The translations under genes and the position numbers were made by a program. Under the pieces are notes generated by a model. That model saw only the letters and a list, made by a program, of their open reading frames with translations, was not told the origin of the DNA and made no database searches. Below, piece after piece: positions 46,081 to 54,493 of a stretch of DNA of 64,000 bases. The DNA lies in contig NZ_QPMH01000015.1 in assembly GCF_003344765.1 (NCBI RefSeq), positions 34,923 through 98,922 of the forward strand. Reading direction: 5' to 3'. The DNA is from Ferruginivarius sediminum. Its GTDB lineage: Bacteria > Pseudomonadota > Alphaproteobacteria > Kiloniellales > Rhodovibrionaceae. The stretch's first letter is position 1. Every line of letters begins with the position of its first letter.

Positions 46081-47439
46081 ATGAACCTCTATCGAATGCT
46101 GAGCCGCCGTGCCGAAAACGGCAGCCCGATCCGCGTCGGCCTGATCGGCGCCGGCAAGTTCGGCACCATGTTCCTGGCCCAGGCGCGGCGCACCCCCGGC
46201 CTGCACCTGATGGGCATCGCCGACTTGAACCCCGCGCGCGCCGAAAGCGCCATGGCGGAAACCGGCTGGCCGGCGGCGCAGCACGGTGCCGACAGCTTCG
46301 AGGACGCACGACTGGACGGCACGACCCGCATCACCGCCGACCCGATGGACCTGATCGCCGCCGACGGACTGGACGTGGTGATCGACGCCACCGGCCACCC
46401 GGCGGCCGGCATCGCCCACGCCCGCGCCTGCGTGCGGCACGGCCGTCACCTCGTCATGGTGAACGTGGAGGCCGACGTGCTGGCCGGCCCGTTGCTGGCG
46501 CGCGAGTTCGAGAAGGCGGGCCTCGTCTACACCATGGCCTACGGCGATCAACCGGCACTGATCGCGGAGTTGGTGGACTGGGCGCGGGCCAGCGGCTTCC
46601 CGGTGATGGCCGCGGGCAAGGGCACGAAGTACCTGGAGCACTTCCACGCCTCCACCCCCGACACCGTGTGGGAGCACTATGGCATCACGCCACAGCGCGC
46701 CAAGGCCGCCGGCATGAACCCGAAGATGTTCAACTCCTTTCTCGACGGCACCAAGTCGGGGATCGAGATGGCGGCGGTCGCGAACGCCACGGGCCTCGCG
46801 GTACCACCGGAAGGACTTGCCTTTCCACCCTGCGGCGTCGATGACCTGCCTCAGGTGCTGCGTCCGGCCGAACTGGGCGGACGCCTGCACCACGCGGGCC
46901 AGGTGGAGGTCGTCTCCAGCCTGGAGCGCGACGGCCGGCCCGTGGGGCGCGACTTGCGCTGGGGCGTCTATGTCGTGATCGAGGCGGAGACCGACTACGT
47001 CGCCCGCTGCTTCCACGACTACGGCCTGCAGACGGACGTCAGCGGCAATTACACCGCGCTCTACCGGCCCTACCACATGATCGGGCTGGAACTTGGCATC
47101 TCGGTCGCCAACGCCGCCCTGCGCGGGGAGTCGACCGGCGTCTCATCCGCCTTCAACGGCGACGTCGTGGCCGTGGCCAAGCGCGACCTGAACCCCGGCG
47201 AGGAACTGGACGGCGAAGGCGGCTTCTGCGTCTGGGGCCGCCTGATGCCGGCGGCCGACAGCCTGGAACAGGCCGCGCTTCCCATAGGGCTGGCGCAGGG
47301 AATGCAGCTTGCGGCGCCGGTCAGGAAGGGCGAGGTCGTCACGCAGCGCCACGTGAGCCTGGACGAGTCCGACCCCACGGTGCGGACGCGACGCGAGATG
47401 GAGAAGGCGTTCGCCGCCACGAGGACGGCGGCCGAGTAG
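46081..47439 (+). CDS. SAF-domain NAD(P)-dependent oxidoreductase
   Basis: Predicted NAD(P)-dependent dehydrogenase of 452 residues with an N-terminal Rossmann fold. The nucleotide motif is VGLIGAGKFGTMFL (about residues 18-31), and VIDATGHPAAGIAHA follows. The central part has homoserine-dehydrogenase-like features, and the C-terminus (about 355-440) has a SAF-type domain with KRDLNPGEELDGEGGF. Proteins of this layout are often labelled homoserine dehydrogenase or SAF-domain protein and work on sugar-acid or related substrates in other bacteria. The start at 46081 is eight bases from the PhyH stop. The pair has no known pathway here. Confidence 0.85.
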   Translation: MNLYRMLSRRAENGSPIRVGLIGAGKFGTMFLAQARRTPGLHLMGIADLNPARAESAMAETGWPAAQHGADSFEDARLDGTTRITADPMDLIAADGLDVVIDATGHPAAGIAHARACVRHGRHLVMVNVEADVLAGPLLAREFEKAGLVYTMAYGDQPALIAELVDWARASGFPVMAAGKGTKYLEHFHASTPDTVWEHYGITPQRAKAAGMNPKMFNSFLDGTKSGIEMAAVANATGLAVPPEGLAFPPCGVDDLPQVLRPAELGGRLHHAGQVEVVSSLERDGRPVGRDLRWGVYVVIEAETDYVARCFHDYGLQTDVSGNYTALYRPYHMIGLELGISVANAALRGESTGVSSAFNGDVVAVAKRDLNPGEELDGEGGFCVWGRLMPAADSLEQAALPIGLAQGMQLAAPVRKGEVVTQRHVSLDESDPTVRTRREMEKAFAATRTAAE

Positions 47440-47590
47440 CCGGAGGGCATGGCGCCTTACGCCGCAAGCCACGCCGCATAGCCGGCCACGGCGATGTCGA
47501 AGACTACTGAGCTTGGCGGGGTGTTCCTTAACGAGCCTCTTGAGCTGCCACACTTGCGAGCTTATTCGAGGGAGACACGTTGGCCTTGTG

Positions 47591-48352
47591 CTATTTGATC
47601 CCCAAAATCATGTCGTCTGGAACGCGTGCGCACCTGCCCTCCTCGAAGATATAGCGCTCAACAACAGGCGGATCAGACGCCGGAGACCCTGACCAGTTTC
47701 TATTGCTTGCGTAAATGACGACGCCATTGCCATCGCCTCGTTCCCGCCATGTTATCTGGGGGAAATCGCTTCCTATATCTGCGCCAGGAATCAACGTTGG
47801 GGCTGCTGGTGGTGGGGGAATCCTATAGATGCGCATGACACGCGTGTGGGCACCAACCTGATAGCGGACAACCAGTTCGTTACGCCCATCACCATCGAAG
47901 TCATGCGTGTAGAGTTGAAAATCATGCCCCTCTATATTGTCGAATACCCCAGATGCCCCGGTCGACCAAGAATATGTCAAGGCGTGACGAGTTGCTCCGA
48001 TAAGACTGAACAGATGCCTTGCCGTTGCCGTAAGAACAGATCCAAACGCCACCGTCTCGACAGATGGAATAACCTGGGTCGTCGACTGGACATGGCGATG
48101 ATGACGCATTTCCCAATAAATAAGAGCCAGCCCACACAAGATGAGAGGCAGATTAAGCCAAGCCGGAGGATTGAGCACCCAAGAAATTGCAGTGGCCACC
48201 CACCCAGGGCTGTTGATGTGTTCAATCACAAAGTCGATGTCTCCGCCGACTTGTAATAGCCATCTTACGAACTGCCAAATGGGCGATAAAAAAAAGAAAA
48301 TGACGCCCACAAGACGCCAATGTCGCCGGACCCACATACCGTTCTTCCCCAT
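47591..48352 (-). CDS. Unknown membrane protein with DxDGDG-type motif
   Basis: I do not recognise this 253-residue protein. It has two hydrophobic segments (about residues 13-30 and 67-80), with a His-rich loop RHHRH after the second. The C-terminal part (about 135-253) has a calcium-loop-like DFDGDGRNELVVRYQ, as in FG-GAP/VCBS repeats, and VVIYASNRNWSGSP. Base composition is lower in GC and codon use differs from neighbours, and it sits in a 1.2-kb AT-richer stretch between the SAF gene and metA. Both features suggest recent acquisition. The start at 48352 is the first methionine. Confidence 0.65.
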   Translation of the reverse strand: MGKNGMWVRRHWRLVGVIFFFLSPIWQFVRWLLQVGGDIDFVIEHINSPGWVATAISWVLNPPAWLNLPLILCGLALIYWEMRHHRHVQSTTQVIPSVETVAFGSVLTATARHLFSLIGATRHALTYSWSTGASGVFDNIEGHDFQLYTHDFDGDGRNELVVRYQVGAHTRVMRIYRIPPPPAAPTLIPGADIGSDFPQITWRERGDGNGVVIYASNRNWSGSPASDPPVVERYIFEEGRCARVPDDMILGIK

Positions 48353-48703
48353 CCGCGCCTCGTCCGCGTGCCGAACTTATATCACACCCTCGTGAGATGT
48401 AGATAGGGAAGGGGGATATTCACGAATACTCTGACATCTCGCTCGATGCTCGTCGCGAATAGAGATTCCAGTTACGGGAAGGTCAATCCTCGGCCGGAGA
48501 CTTGACGGTGCCGGGCGGTCCGTGGAATGTAAATTGCCACGCTGTCGACGCGGATCGCGAACTGTCGATCCGCTGTGCCGTGTTTTGCGCCGCACGCCCA
48601 TTGCATTCGCGACGGCTCAGCATAATATGCAACTCTACGGTGTGCGCCCCGCATGGCCGGGCACGACTCGGCACGGGTCAACCGAAAACGGTTTGGAACG
48701 CCT
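48353..48703. other. Intergenic region upstream of metA, AT-richer
   Basis: This 351-base gap contains the divergent starts of the unknown membrane protein and metA. I see a candidate promoter (48601-48628) and a small hairpin ACCG-AAAA-CGGT (48681-48692) just before the metA ribosome binding region. I found no SAM-II riboswitch motif and no convincing ORF. Confidence 0.55.
48601..48628 (+). promoter_or_regulatory. Candidate metA promoter
   Basis: TTGCAT (48601-48606), a 16-base spacer and TAATAT (48623-48628) make a reasonable sigma-70-type promoter, with transcription starting about 70 bases before metA. Confidence 0.4.
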
Positions 48704-49657
48704 ATGCCTATCAAGATTCCCGCGAATTCGCCGGCGGAACGCATCCTCAATGACGAGGGTGTGGAACTGATCGAGACGGAAGTGGCATTGCGCCAGGACA
48801 TCCGTCCGCTGCGCATCCTTCTGCTCAACCTGATGCCGATCAAGGTGGCAACCGAGGTGCAGATCGCCCGCCTGCTGAGCCACACGCCGATGCAGGTGGA
48901 ACTGACGTGGCTGACGACGCGCAGCTATACGCCGCACAACACCTCGCGGGAGTACCTGGAGGCGTTCTACCGCACACTGGACGATGTCCGCGACGAGCAC
49001 TTCGACGCCCTCATCGTCACCGGCGCGCCGGTGGAGCGGCTGCCGTTCGAGGAAGTGGAGTACTGGCAGGAACTGCTGGAGATTCTCGACTGGTCGGAGC
49101 GCCACGTTTTCCGCCGCCTGCACCTGTGCTGGGGCGCGCAGGCCGCGCTGTGGCGGGAATTCGGCATCGACAAGCTGCTGTTCGACGAAAAGCTGTTCGG
49201 CGTGTTCGAGCACCGCGTCGTCGCTCCGCGCCATCGGGTGCTGCGCGGCTTCCCCGACGTCCTGATGGTGCCGGTCTCGCGCTACTCCGGCGTTCGCCGC
49301 GAGGACATCGAGGCGCGTGATGAGTTGGAGATCCTTATCGACTCCGACGAGGCCGGCGTCTGCATGGTCGGTCACCGCAAGACCGGCGACATCTACATGC
49401 TGAACCACCTTGAGTACGACACCCACACACTCAAGGAGGAATACGAGCGCGACCTGGAACGCGAACCCCGCATCGCCCCGCCGCGCAACTACTTCGCCGA
49501 CGACGGCCCGACAACGCCCAGGCCGAACGTCTGGCGCCCGCTGGCCTACCTGCTGTTCAGCAACTGGAACTACCTCCTTTACGAGGACAGCCCCTACGAC
49601 CTCACCAGCCTGTCCCGCAAGGACAAGGCGGACGAGACGGCGCCCGTGGGCGGTTGA
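48704..49657 (+). CDS. metA: Homoserine O-acyltransferase MetA
   Basis: Acylates homoserine in methionine synthesis. It is 317 residues. The nucleophilic cysteine is in LHLCWGAQAAL; LLLNLMPIKVATEVQ and TGDIYMLNHLEYD are conserved family blocks. The start at 48704 (MPIKIPANSPAERIL) matches the family N-terminus; the open frame upstream to 48653 does not. MetA proteins of this type may use succinyl- or acetyl-CoA; sequence alone does not settle which. It converges with pgk, 18 bases between stops. Confidence 0.95.
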   Translation: MPIKIPANSPAERILNDEGVELIETEVALRQDIRPLRILLLNLMPIKVATEVQIARLLSHTPMQVELTWLTTRSYTPHNTSREYLEAFYRTLDDVRDEHFDALIVTGAPVERLPFEEVEYWQELLEILDWSERHVFRRLHLCWGAQAALWREFGIDKLLFDEKLFGVFEHRVVAPRHRVLRGFPDVLMVPVSRYSGVRREDIEARDELEILIDSDEAGVCMVGHRKTGDIYMLNHLEYDTHTLKEEYERDLEREPRIAPPRNYFADDGPTTPRPNVWRPLAYLLFSNWNYLLYEDSPYDLTSLSRKDKADETAPVGG

Positions 49658-49675
49658 GGGGGCTGCTCCGTCCCC

Positions 49676-50875
49676 TCAACCGGCGCGCAGCGCGGCGACG
49701 CCCGGAAGTTCCTTGCCTTCCAGCCATTCCAGGAAAGCTCCGCCGGCGGAGGAAACGTAGGAGAAGGACTCCAGCACGCCCGCGTTCGTCAGCGCCGCGA
49801 CGGTGTCGCCGCCGCCGGCCACCGAGAGCAGTCGGCCCGAGGCCGTCATCTCCGCGGCCTTGCGGGCGACGTGATTGGTCGCGGCGTCGAACGGCGGCGT
49901 TTCGAAGGCGCCCAGCGGACCGTTCCACACCAGCGCGCGGCAGTCCTCCAACCGGCGGGCCAGATGCTCGGCCGAGGCGGGGCCGAGGTCCAGGATCATC
50001 ATGTCGCCGGGCACCTCCTTCACCGAGACCGTCTTCGTCTCCACGCCCTCCGCAAGCTTTCCGGCCACGACGACATCCGTAGGCAGCACCACGTCGCACC
50101 CGGATTCCTGGGCCCGGCGCATGATGTCGCGCGCGGTGTCGGCCATGTCGCGCTCGCACAGCGAGGCGCCGACCTCCTGCCCCACCGCATGCAGGAAGGT
50201 GTTCGCCATGCCGCCGCCGATCACCAGGACATCGACCTTGGCGACGAGGTTCGCCAGCAGGTCCAGCTTGGTGGACACCTTGGCGCCGCCCACCACGGCC
50301 ATCAGCGGGCGTGCCGGGTTCTCCAGCGCCTGCTCCAGGTGCTCCAACTCCTCCTGCATCAGGCGCCCGGCCGCCGAGGGCAGCAGCCTCGCCAGCGCCG
50401 AGACCGAGGCGTGCGCCCGGTGCGCGGCCGAGAAGGCATCGTTGACATAGACGTCGCCCAGCGCCGCCAGCTTGGCCGCAAACGCTTCATCGCCCTTCTC
50501 CTCCTCGGCGTGAAAGCGCAGGTTCTCCAACAGCGCCACCTGCCCCGGCTGAAGCCCGGCAACGACCTGCTCCGCCGCCGGGCCGATGCAATCCTCGGCG
50601 AAGGCAACCTCGGCGCCGCCCAGCGCGGCGCGCAGCGGCTCGACGATCGGGCGCAGCGACATCTCCGGCACCCGCTGTCCCTTCGGCCGGCCGAAGTGGG
50701 AGAGCAGCACCACGCGCGCGCCCTTGTCCATGAGTTCGCGGATGGTTCGCGCGCCGCGCTGGATGCGGGTGGCGTCCGTCACCTTGCCGTCCTTCATCGG
50801 CACGTTGAAATCCACGCGGACCAGCACCGTCTTACCGGCGATATCCAGGTCATCCAGCATCGTGACGTCGGCCAT
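49676..50875 (-). CDS. pgk: Phosphoglycerate kinase
   Basis: Glycolytic enzyme that forms ATP from 1,3-bisphosphoglycerate. The substrate-binding [30 protein letters not shown] and [12 protein letters not shown] are all present, as is the ATP-site GGGDTVAAL. The active-site arginines are in place. It is 399 residues from ATG 50875 (MADVTMLDD). It stands alone on the minus strand; gap and fba, often partners, are not in the window. Confidence 0.96.
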   Translation of the reverse strand: MADVTMLDDLDIAGKTVLVRVDFNVPMKDGKVTDATRIQRGARTIRELMDKGARVVLLSHFGRPKGQRVPEMSLRPIVEPLRAALGGAEVAFAEDCIGPAAEQVVAGLQPGQVALLENLRFHAEEEKGDEAFAAKLAALGDVYVNDAFSAAHRAHASVSALARLLPSAAGRLMQEELEHLEQALENPARPLMAVVGGAKVSTKLDLLANLVAKVDVLVIGGGMANTFLHAVGQEVGASLCERDMADTARDIMRRAQESGCDVVLPTDVVVAGKLAEGVETKTVSVKEVPGDMMILDLGPASAEHLARRLEDCRALVWNGPLGAFETPPFDAATNHVARKAAEMTASGRLLSVAGGGDTVAALTNAGVLESFSYVSSAGGAFLEWLEGKELPGVAALRAG

Positions 50876-51014
50876 CTTATCCTCGCTAAGCTTGGGCGGC
50901 AGGAAAACCGGCGGGAGCGTACACAGCGAGCGCCTGGACGCAAGCAATTCGAGGGGTCTTGACCGCACGGGGCCGGCACCGAATTGAATAGGATTGTCAG
51001 CAACGAGGATTGCA

Positions 51015-52058
51015 ATGGCGAACCCACTGACCCGTTCGGCCTACATGCTGGGCCAGGCCGCGCGCATCGGCGCCTACTTCGGCCAGTACTGGCTTTCCGC
51101 CCGCGTCACCAGGCCGGTCAAGCCGCCGCGGCCCATCGCCCGCTCCACCCCGAAGACAGGGCAGATCCTGGCCGACCTGCGCAAGCTGTTGCGCCGCGAC
51201 TGGGAAAACGTCGAGGCCGGGCATTACCGTGTCCCGCACGACCTTTTTGCCGCGCCGGTCGATGCTCTCCGCACCGCCCCGCAATACTTCCGCGACCTGC
51301 AGGCGGTCGAGCGCCGGCGCCACGACCGGCAATCGCAGGAGATCTTCGCGGCACGGCGGGAGGATTGGGACAACTTTCCACGCTATTACCTGCAAAACTT
51401 CCATTACCAGACCGACGGCTGGCTCAGCCGGGAGTCGGCACGCCTGTACGATCATCAGGTGGAGGTGCTGTTCGGCGGCGGTGCCGACGCCATGCGCCGG
51501 CAGGCGCTGGTACCGCTGGCAAGCGTGCTGCACGAGCGCGGCGTACGCCGGGCGAAGCTCCTGGACATGGCGTGCGGCACGGGGCGCTTCCTCACATTCG
51601 TAAAGGACAACTACCCGAAGCTTCACGTCACCGCGCTGGACCTCAGTCCCGACTACCTGGAGGAGGCGCGCGACGGCCTGTCGCCCTGGCGCGGCGTCGA
51701 TTTCGTGCAGGCGCCGGCGGAGAGAACGGGCCTGCCGGAAGCGACCTTCGACGCCGTGACCTGCATCTACCTGTTCCACGAACTGCCGGCCAAGATTCGC
51801 GGGCAGGTCGCCGCCGAGGCGCATCGGCTGTTGAAGCCGGGCGGCGCGATGATCCTGCTCGACTCTGTCCAGCTTGGCGACAACCCCGACTACGACGGGC
51901 TGCTGGAATACTTCCCCGTGGCGTTCCACGAGCCCTACTATGCCGAGTACGCCCGAAGCGATCTGGACGCGCTGTTCACGGCCGCCGGCTTTCGGGTTGA
52001 GGCGACGGAGGTTGCGTATTTCTCGCGCGTCATGACGCTTCGCAAGCCCGCGGATTAG
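51015..52058 (+). CDS. Class I SAM-dependent methyltransferase
   Basis: Methyltransferase of 347 residues. The N-terminal 150 residues are helical and not characteristic; residues about 150-290 form the Rossmann fold with SAM motif [29 protein letters not shown] (motif II) and [14 protein letters not shown] (motif IV). The C-terminal [13 protein letters not shown] segment and [11 protein letters not shown] follow. The layout resembles chloroplast/cyanobacterial methyltransferases that act on quinones or lipids, but I cannot name the substrate. The ATG at 51015 is preceded by AACGAGGAT. The truncated ligase-like gene follows after 59 bases. Confidence 0.82.
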   Translation: MANPLTRSAYMLGQAARIGAYFGQYWLSARVTRPVKPPRPIARSTPKTGQILADLRKLLRRDWENVEAGHYRVPHDLFAAPVDALRTAPQYFRDLQAVERRRHDRQSQEIFAARREDWDNFPRYYLQNFHYQTDGWLSRESARLYDHQVEVLFGGGADAMRRQALVPLASVLHERGVRRAKLLDMACGTGRFLTFVKDNYPKLHVTALDLSPDYLEEARDGLSPWRGVDFVQAPAERTGLPEATFDAVTCIYLFHELPAKIRGQVAAEAHRLLKPGGAMILLDSVQLGDNPDYDGLLEYFPVAFHEPYYAEYARSDLDALFTAAGFRVEATEVAYFSRVMTLRKPAD

Positions 52059-52117
52059 GACACTACGCCCCATCTTCGCGGTTTCACGACGCCTTGCGGT
52101 CCGCTATCTGTAACGCC

Positions 52118-53089
52118 ATGGCCGATGCAACCGACAGCCTTGCCGAGAGTAACTGCGTGCTGACCCGGGTCCGCGAGCGGGCTGGCATTGCCGGCAAATC
52201 CGCCGCGCTTGCCACCTTTGGGCGAAGCTGGAGCTACGGCGAGGTGATGGCGCGCAGCGAGCGCATCGCGGGCGCCCTCGCGCGTCTGGACGTCGGGCCC
52301 GAGCGGCCGCTGGGCCTGCTTCTTCCGCCCGTTCCGACAGCGGCGATGGCCGCGCTGGCCGCGCTGCGGCTGGGGGCGACCGTGGTGCCCTGCGATCCCA
52401 TGCGCTCCGGCGAGGAACTGCGGGATCGCATGCAGGCCATCGGCAGCGGCGTGATGGTGACGCTGGACCTGACCCGGCTGCAACGGCGCTGGATCGGGCT
52501 CTTGGATCAGACGGAGCTGTCGGCCGTGCTGGTGGAGAAGATGGCCGACCTTCTGCCCTTCCCGCGCAACCTGCTGATGCCGCTGATGCGCGGCGGGGAA
52601 ATCGCCGCCGTGCCGCGCGACCCGCGCCTGGCCGCCCTGCCCCGGCTTCTCCAGAAGGATGCCGGCGCAGCCGTGCAGGCAGGGCCAAGTGGCGCGTTGC
52701 TCGATACCGAGAGCCGAAGCGTCGGCGAGGATGCGATACTGGACGCGATGGGCGCGCTGACCGACCTGGCAGGCGGCGCGCGGCGCTGGCTTCTGGCGCA
52801 TCACTTGGACGACGCCTGGCCGCTGGCGGCGATGCTGACGCCGCTGACGGCGGGACGGGAGTTGATGATGCTGCCAAGGCTGGATGCGCGAACCGTGGCG
52901 GCCGCCCTGAACCACGAGCAGCCGCAAGTCGCCGTCCTCTCCGGCAAGGTGGCGGTGGAACTGGCCGCCAGCCCGCCGGACAGCGGCGCGCTGTCGCTCG
53001 CGGTCGTGCCGCCGCACGTGCCGGAAAACGTCCGCGAGGAACTGGCGCACGCCACCGGCGCGCGTGTGGTTGTCTGGCAAGGGCCCTAA
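52118..53089 (+). CDS. Truncated AMP-dependent acyl-CoA-ligase-like protein
   Basis: Protein of 323 residues that aligns by eye only with the N-terminal part of adenylate-forming ligases (WSYGEVMARSERIAGAL, LGLLLPPVPTAAMAALAALR and LGATVVPCDPMR are typical). The phosphate-binding loop expected in this class is replaced: the corresponding region reads QAGPSGALLDTESRS, with no TSGTTGxPKG. The protein ends at VVVWQGP, about where the ligase would read QGYGLTE, and the catalytic C-terminal domain is absent. The stop overlaps the stop of the divergent Crp/Fnr gene, so nothing more is coded downstream. It may be a degenerate gene or a non-catalytic adaptor that binds acyl chains. Confidence 0.7.
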   Translation: MADATDSLAESNCVLTRVRERAGIAGKSAALATFGRSWSYGEVMARSERIAGALARLDVGPERPLGLLLPPVPTAAMAALAALRLGATVVPCDPMRSGEELRDRMQAIGSGVMVTLDLTRLQRRWIGLLDQTELSAVLVEKMADLLPFPRNLLMPLMRGGEIAAVPRDPRLAALPRLLQKDAGAAVQAGPSGALLDTESRSVGEDAILDAMGALTDLAGGARRWLLAHHLDDAWPLAAMLTPLTAGRELMMLPRLDARTVAAALNHEQPQVAVLSGKVAVELAASPPDSGALSLAVVPPHVPENVREELAHATGARVVVWQGP

Positions 53090-53844
53090 AGCATCGGCCG
53101 GCGAGTCAGGGTGCGGTCGTCGAACTGGCTGATTTCCGTCAAGCCGTCGAGATCGTGGAGATGCAGCCACCCACTCTTGATCGTGACGTAGCCATCCTCT
53201 CGCAATCGGCGCAGCAGGCGGCTGACGTGGGCACTTGCAAGGCCCAGGGCATCGGCCAGATGGGTCTGCGTCAGCGGGAAGGGGCATGACGTCCCTTCGG
53301 CCATGTCCCGCCGGGCCATGCGGTGATAGATTTCCAGCAGCAAACAACCCAGCCGCTCGGTGACATGGCGCCGGCCGATGCCCGTCAGATGCTCGCGCAG
53401 CAACGCCTGATCGTGGGCCAGAAGCCATACCAGTTGCCAGCTCAACTCCGGGTCGTGGGCCAGAAGCTCGCGCAGGGCATCGCGTCTGAACACGCAGGCC
53501 GAGGCGTCGGTGACCGTTTCCACGCCATGGTCCATCGGACCGACAAGATCCGGCTGCACGCCGATCACGTCGCCCGGCAGCATGAAGCGCAGGATCTGAC
53601 GGCGCCCGTCCCTCAGCATCTGAAAGCTGAAGGCCCATCCAGAGAAGAGCGTGAACAGATCGCTTCCCGGATCGCCCTCGTAATAGAGCGTGGCGTGCGG
53701 GCGGTAGTAACGGACTTCTCCTCGGGCGCGGCCGATCGCCTTGATCTCTTCCGAGGTGACGGGCGCAATCATTGGCAGCCGCCTCAATGGGCAGTTGCGA
53801 CAGTCGTTCGGGGGACTCTGGGCGCGAAACGGTCTGTGCCGCAT
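53086..53844 (-). CDS. Crp/Fnr family transcriptional regulator
   Basis: Regulator of 252 residues. The sensor beta-roll is at about residues 30-145, and the winged helix (about 165-235) has ADALGLASAHVSRLLRRLRE as recognition helix. The N-terminus has a cysteine pair in NDCRNCPLRRLP, resembling FNR-like proteins, but the other cysteine expected for a 4Fe-4S cluster of FNR type is not obvious (one lies in DASACVFR). Relatives include FixK and Dnr types. The start at 53844 has GAAGGT upstream. A near-perfect FNR-type box sits about 100 bases before it, suggesting self-control or control by another FNR. Confidence 0.88.
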   Translation of the reverse strand: MRHRPFRAQSPPNDCRNCPLRRLPMIAPVTSEEIKAIGRARGEVRYYRPHATLYYEGDPGSDLFTLFSGWAFSFQMLRDGRRQILRFMLPGDVIGVQPDLVGPMDHGVETVTDASACVFRRDALRELLAHDPELSWQLVWLLAHDQALLREHLTGIGRRHVTERLGCLLLEIYHRMARRDMAEGTSCPFPLTQTHLADALGLASAHVSRLLRRLREDGYVTIKSGWLHLHDLDGLTEISQFDDRTLTRRPML

Positions 53845-53944
53845 GCCATACCTTCTGCACCCCGCCGGACCATTCGGCGCGGCGCGCTTTAGTATGACAG
53901 CTTCATGAATTGGTCATCAAAAAATACCGCTGCGCTCGACGTTT

Positions 53945-53958
53945 TTGATTCACATCAT
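53945..53958. promoter_or_regulatory. FNR-like box upstream of Crp/Fnr gene
   Basis: TTGAT-TCAC-ATCAT matches the FNR consensus TTGAT-N4-ATCAA at nine of ten positions. It is about 100 bases before the Crp/Fnr start at 53844 and just after the ankyrin gene. The surrounding sequence is AT-rich (run of A at 53927-53933). Confidence 0.6.
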
Positions 53959-53987
53959 GTTTTCAATAGGTTGCGGGCGTAAAAAGC

Positions 53988-54374
53988 CTACTTCGAGTGT
54001 GCGTATTCCGCGAGCAAGGCCTGTATCTCGGCCGCGTTGGCGGGCCATTTTCCCCACTCCCGCGGACCGTAGTCCCACTTATTCCGCGCGCCAGGCGCCG
54101 CGCCGGCGGCCAGAAGGTCGCCCACCACTTCGACGTGGCCGCGCGCGGCGGCCAACATCAGCGGCGTATTCCCCTGATCGGAGCTTTTGTCGACCGTCGC
54201 CCCATGTTCCAGCAGCAGCGCCACCATGTCCCGGTCGCCCTGCCCCGCCGCGCGCAGCAGCGCCGTCACACCCAGCCGGTCGGCGGCATCCGGCGAAACG
54301 CCGGCGTCGAGAGCGGCGCGCGCCCGCCCGTGATCGCGGCGCGCCACCGCATCCAGCAGATCGTCCCTATCCAT
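53988..54374 (-). CDS. Ankyrin-repeat protein
   Basis: Small protein of 128 residues made of about three ankyrin repeats. Repeat signatures: GVTALLRAAGQGDRDMVALL with LLEHGATVD, and GNTPLMLAAARGHVEVVGDL with LLAAGAAP. There is no signal peptide, so it is probably cytoplasmic and acts by protein binding. The start at 54374 (MDRDDLLDA) is preferred over 54416. Its downstream end lies next to the FNR-like box. Confidence 0.88.
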   Translation of the reverse strand: MDRDDLLDAVARRDHGRARAALDAGVSPDAADRLGVTALLRAAGQGDRDMVALLLEHGATVDKSSDQGNTPLMLAAARGHVEVVGDLLAAGAAPGARNKWDYGPREWGKWPANAAEIQALLAEYAHSK

Positions 54375-54493
54375 ACCAGCGCTTATCCCGCACCGCCGCC
54401 AAGCCGTCAAGCCCATCGGCCGCCGCCGCTTGAGCTCGCGCTGCCGCGTCCAGTAGGCTGGGATGCAATGAAAATGCGGGAGGCCCGCCCCTC

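Noticed and set aside
47457..47508. Minus-strand fragment ending VFDIAVAGYAAWLAA, possible gene remnant
   Set aside because: The frame has an upstream stop within about 25 codons and no matching partner sequence nearby; too short to call.
48480..48703. Possible SAM-II riboswitch upstream of metA (CGTGG/CCACG hairpin)
   Set aside because: The GATTT and GCTAAAAA core bases required for SAM-II are missing, and the hairpin loop is too short.
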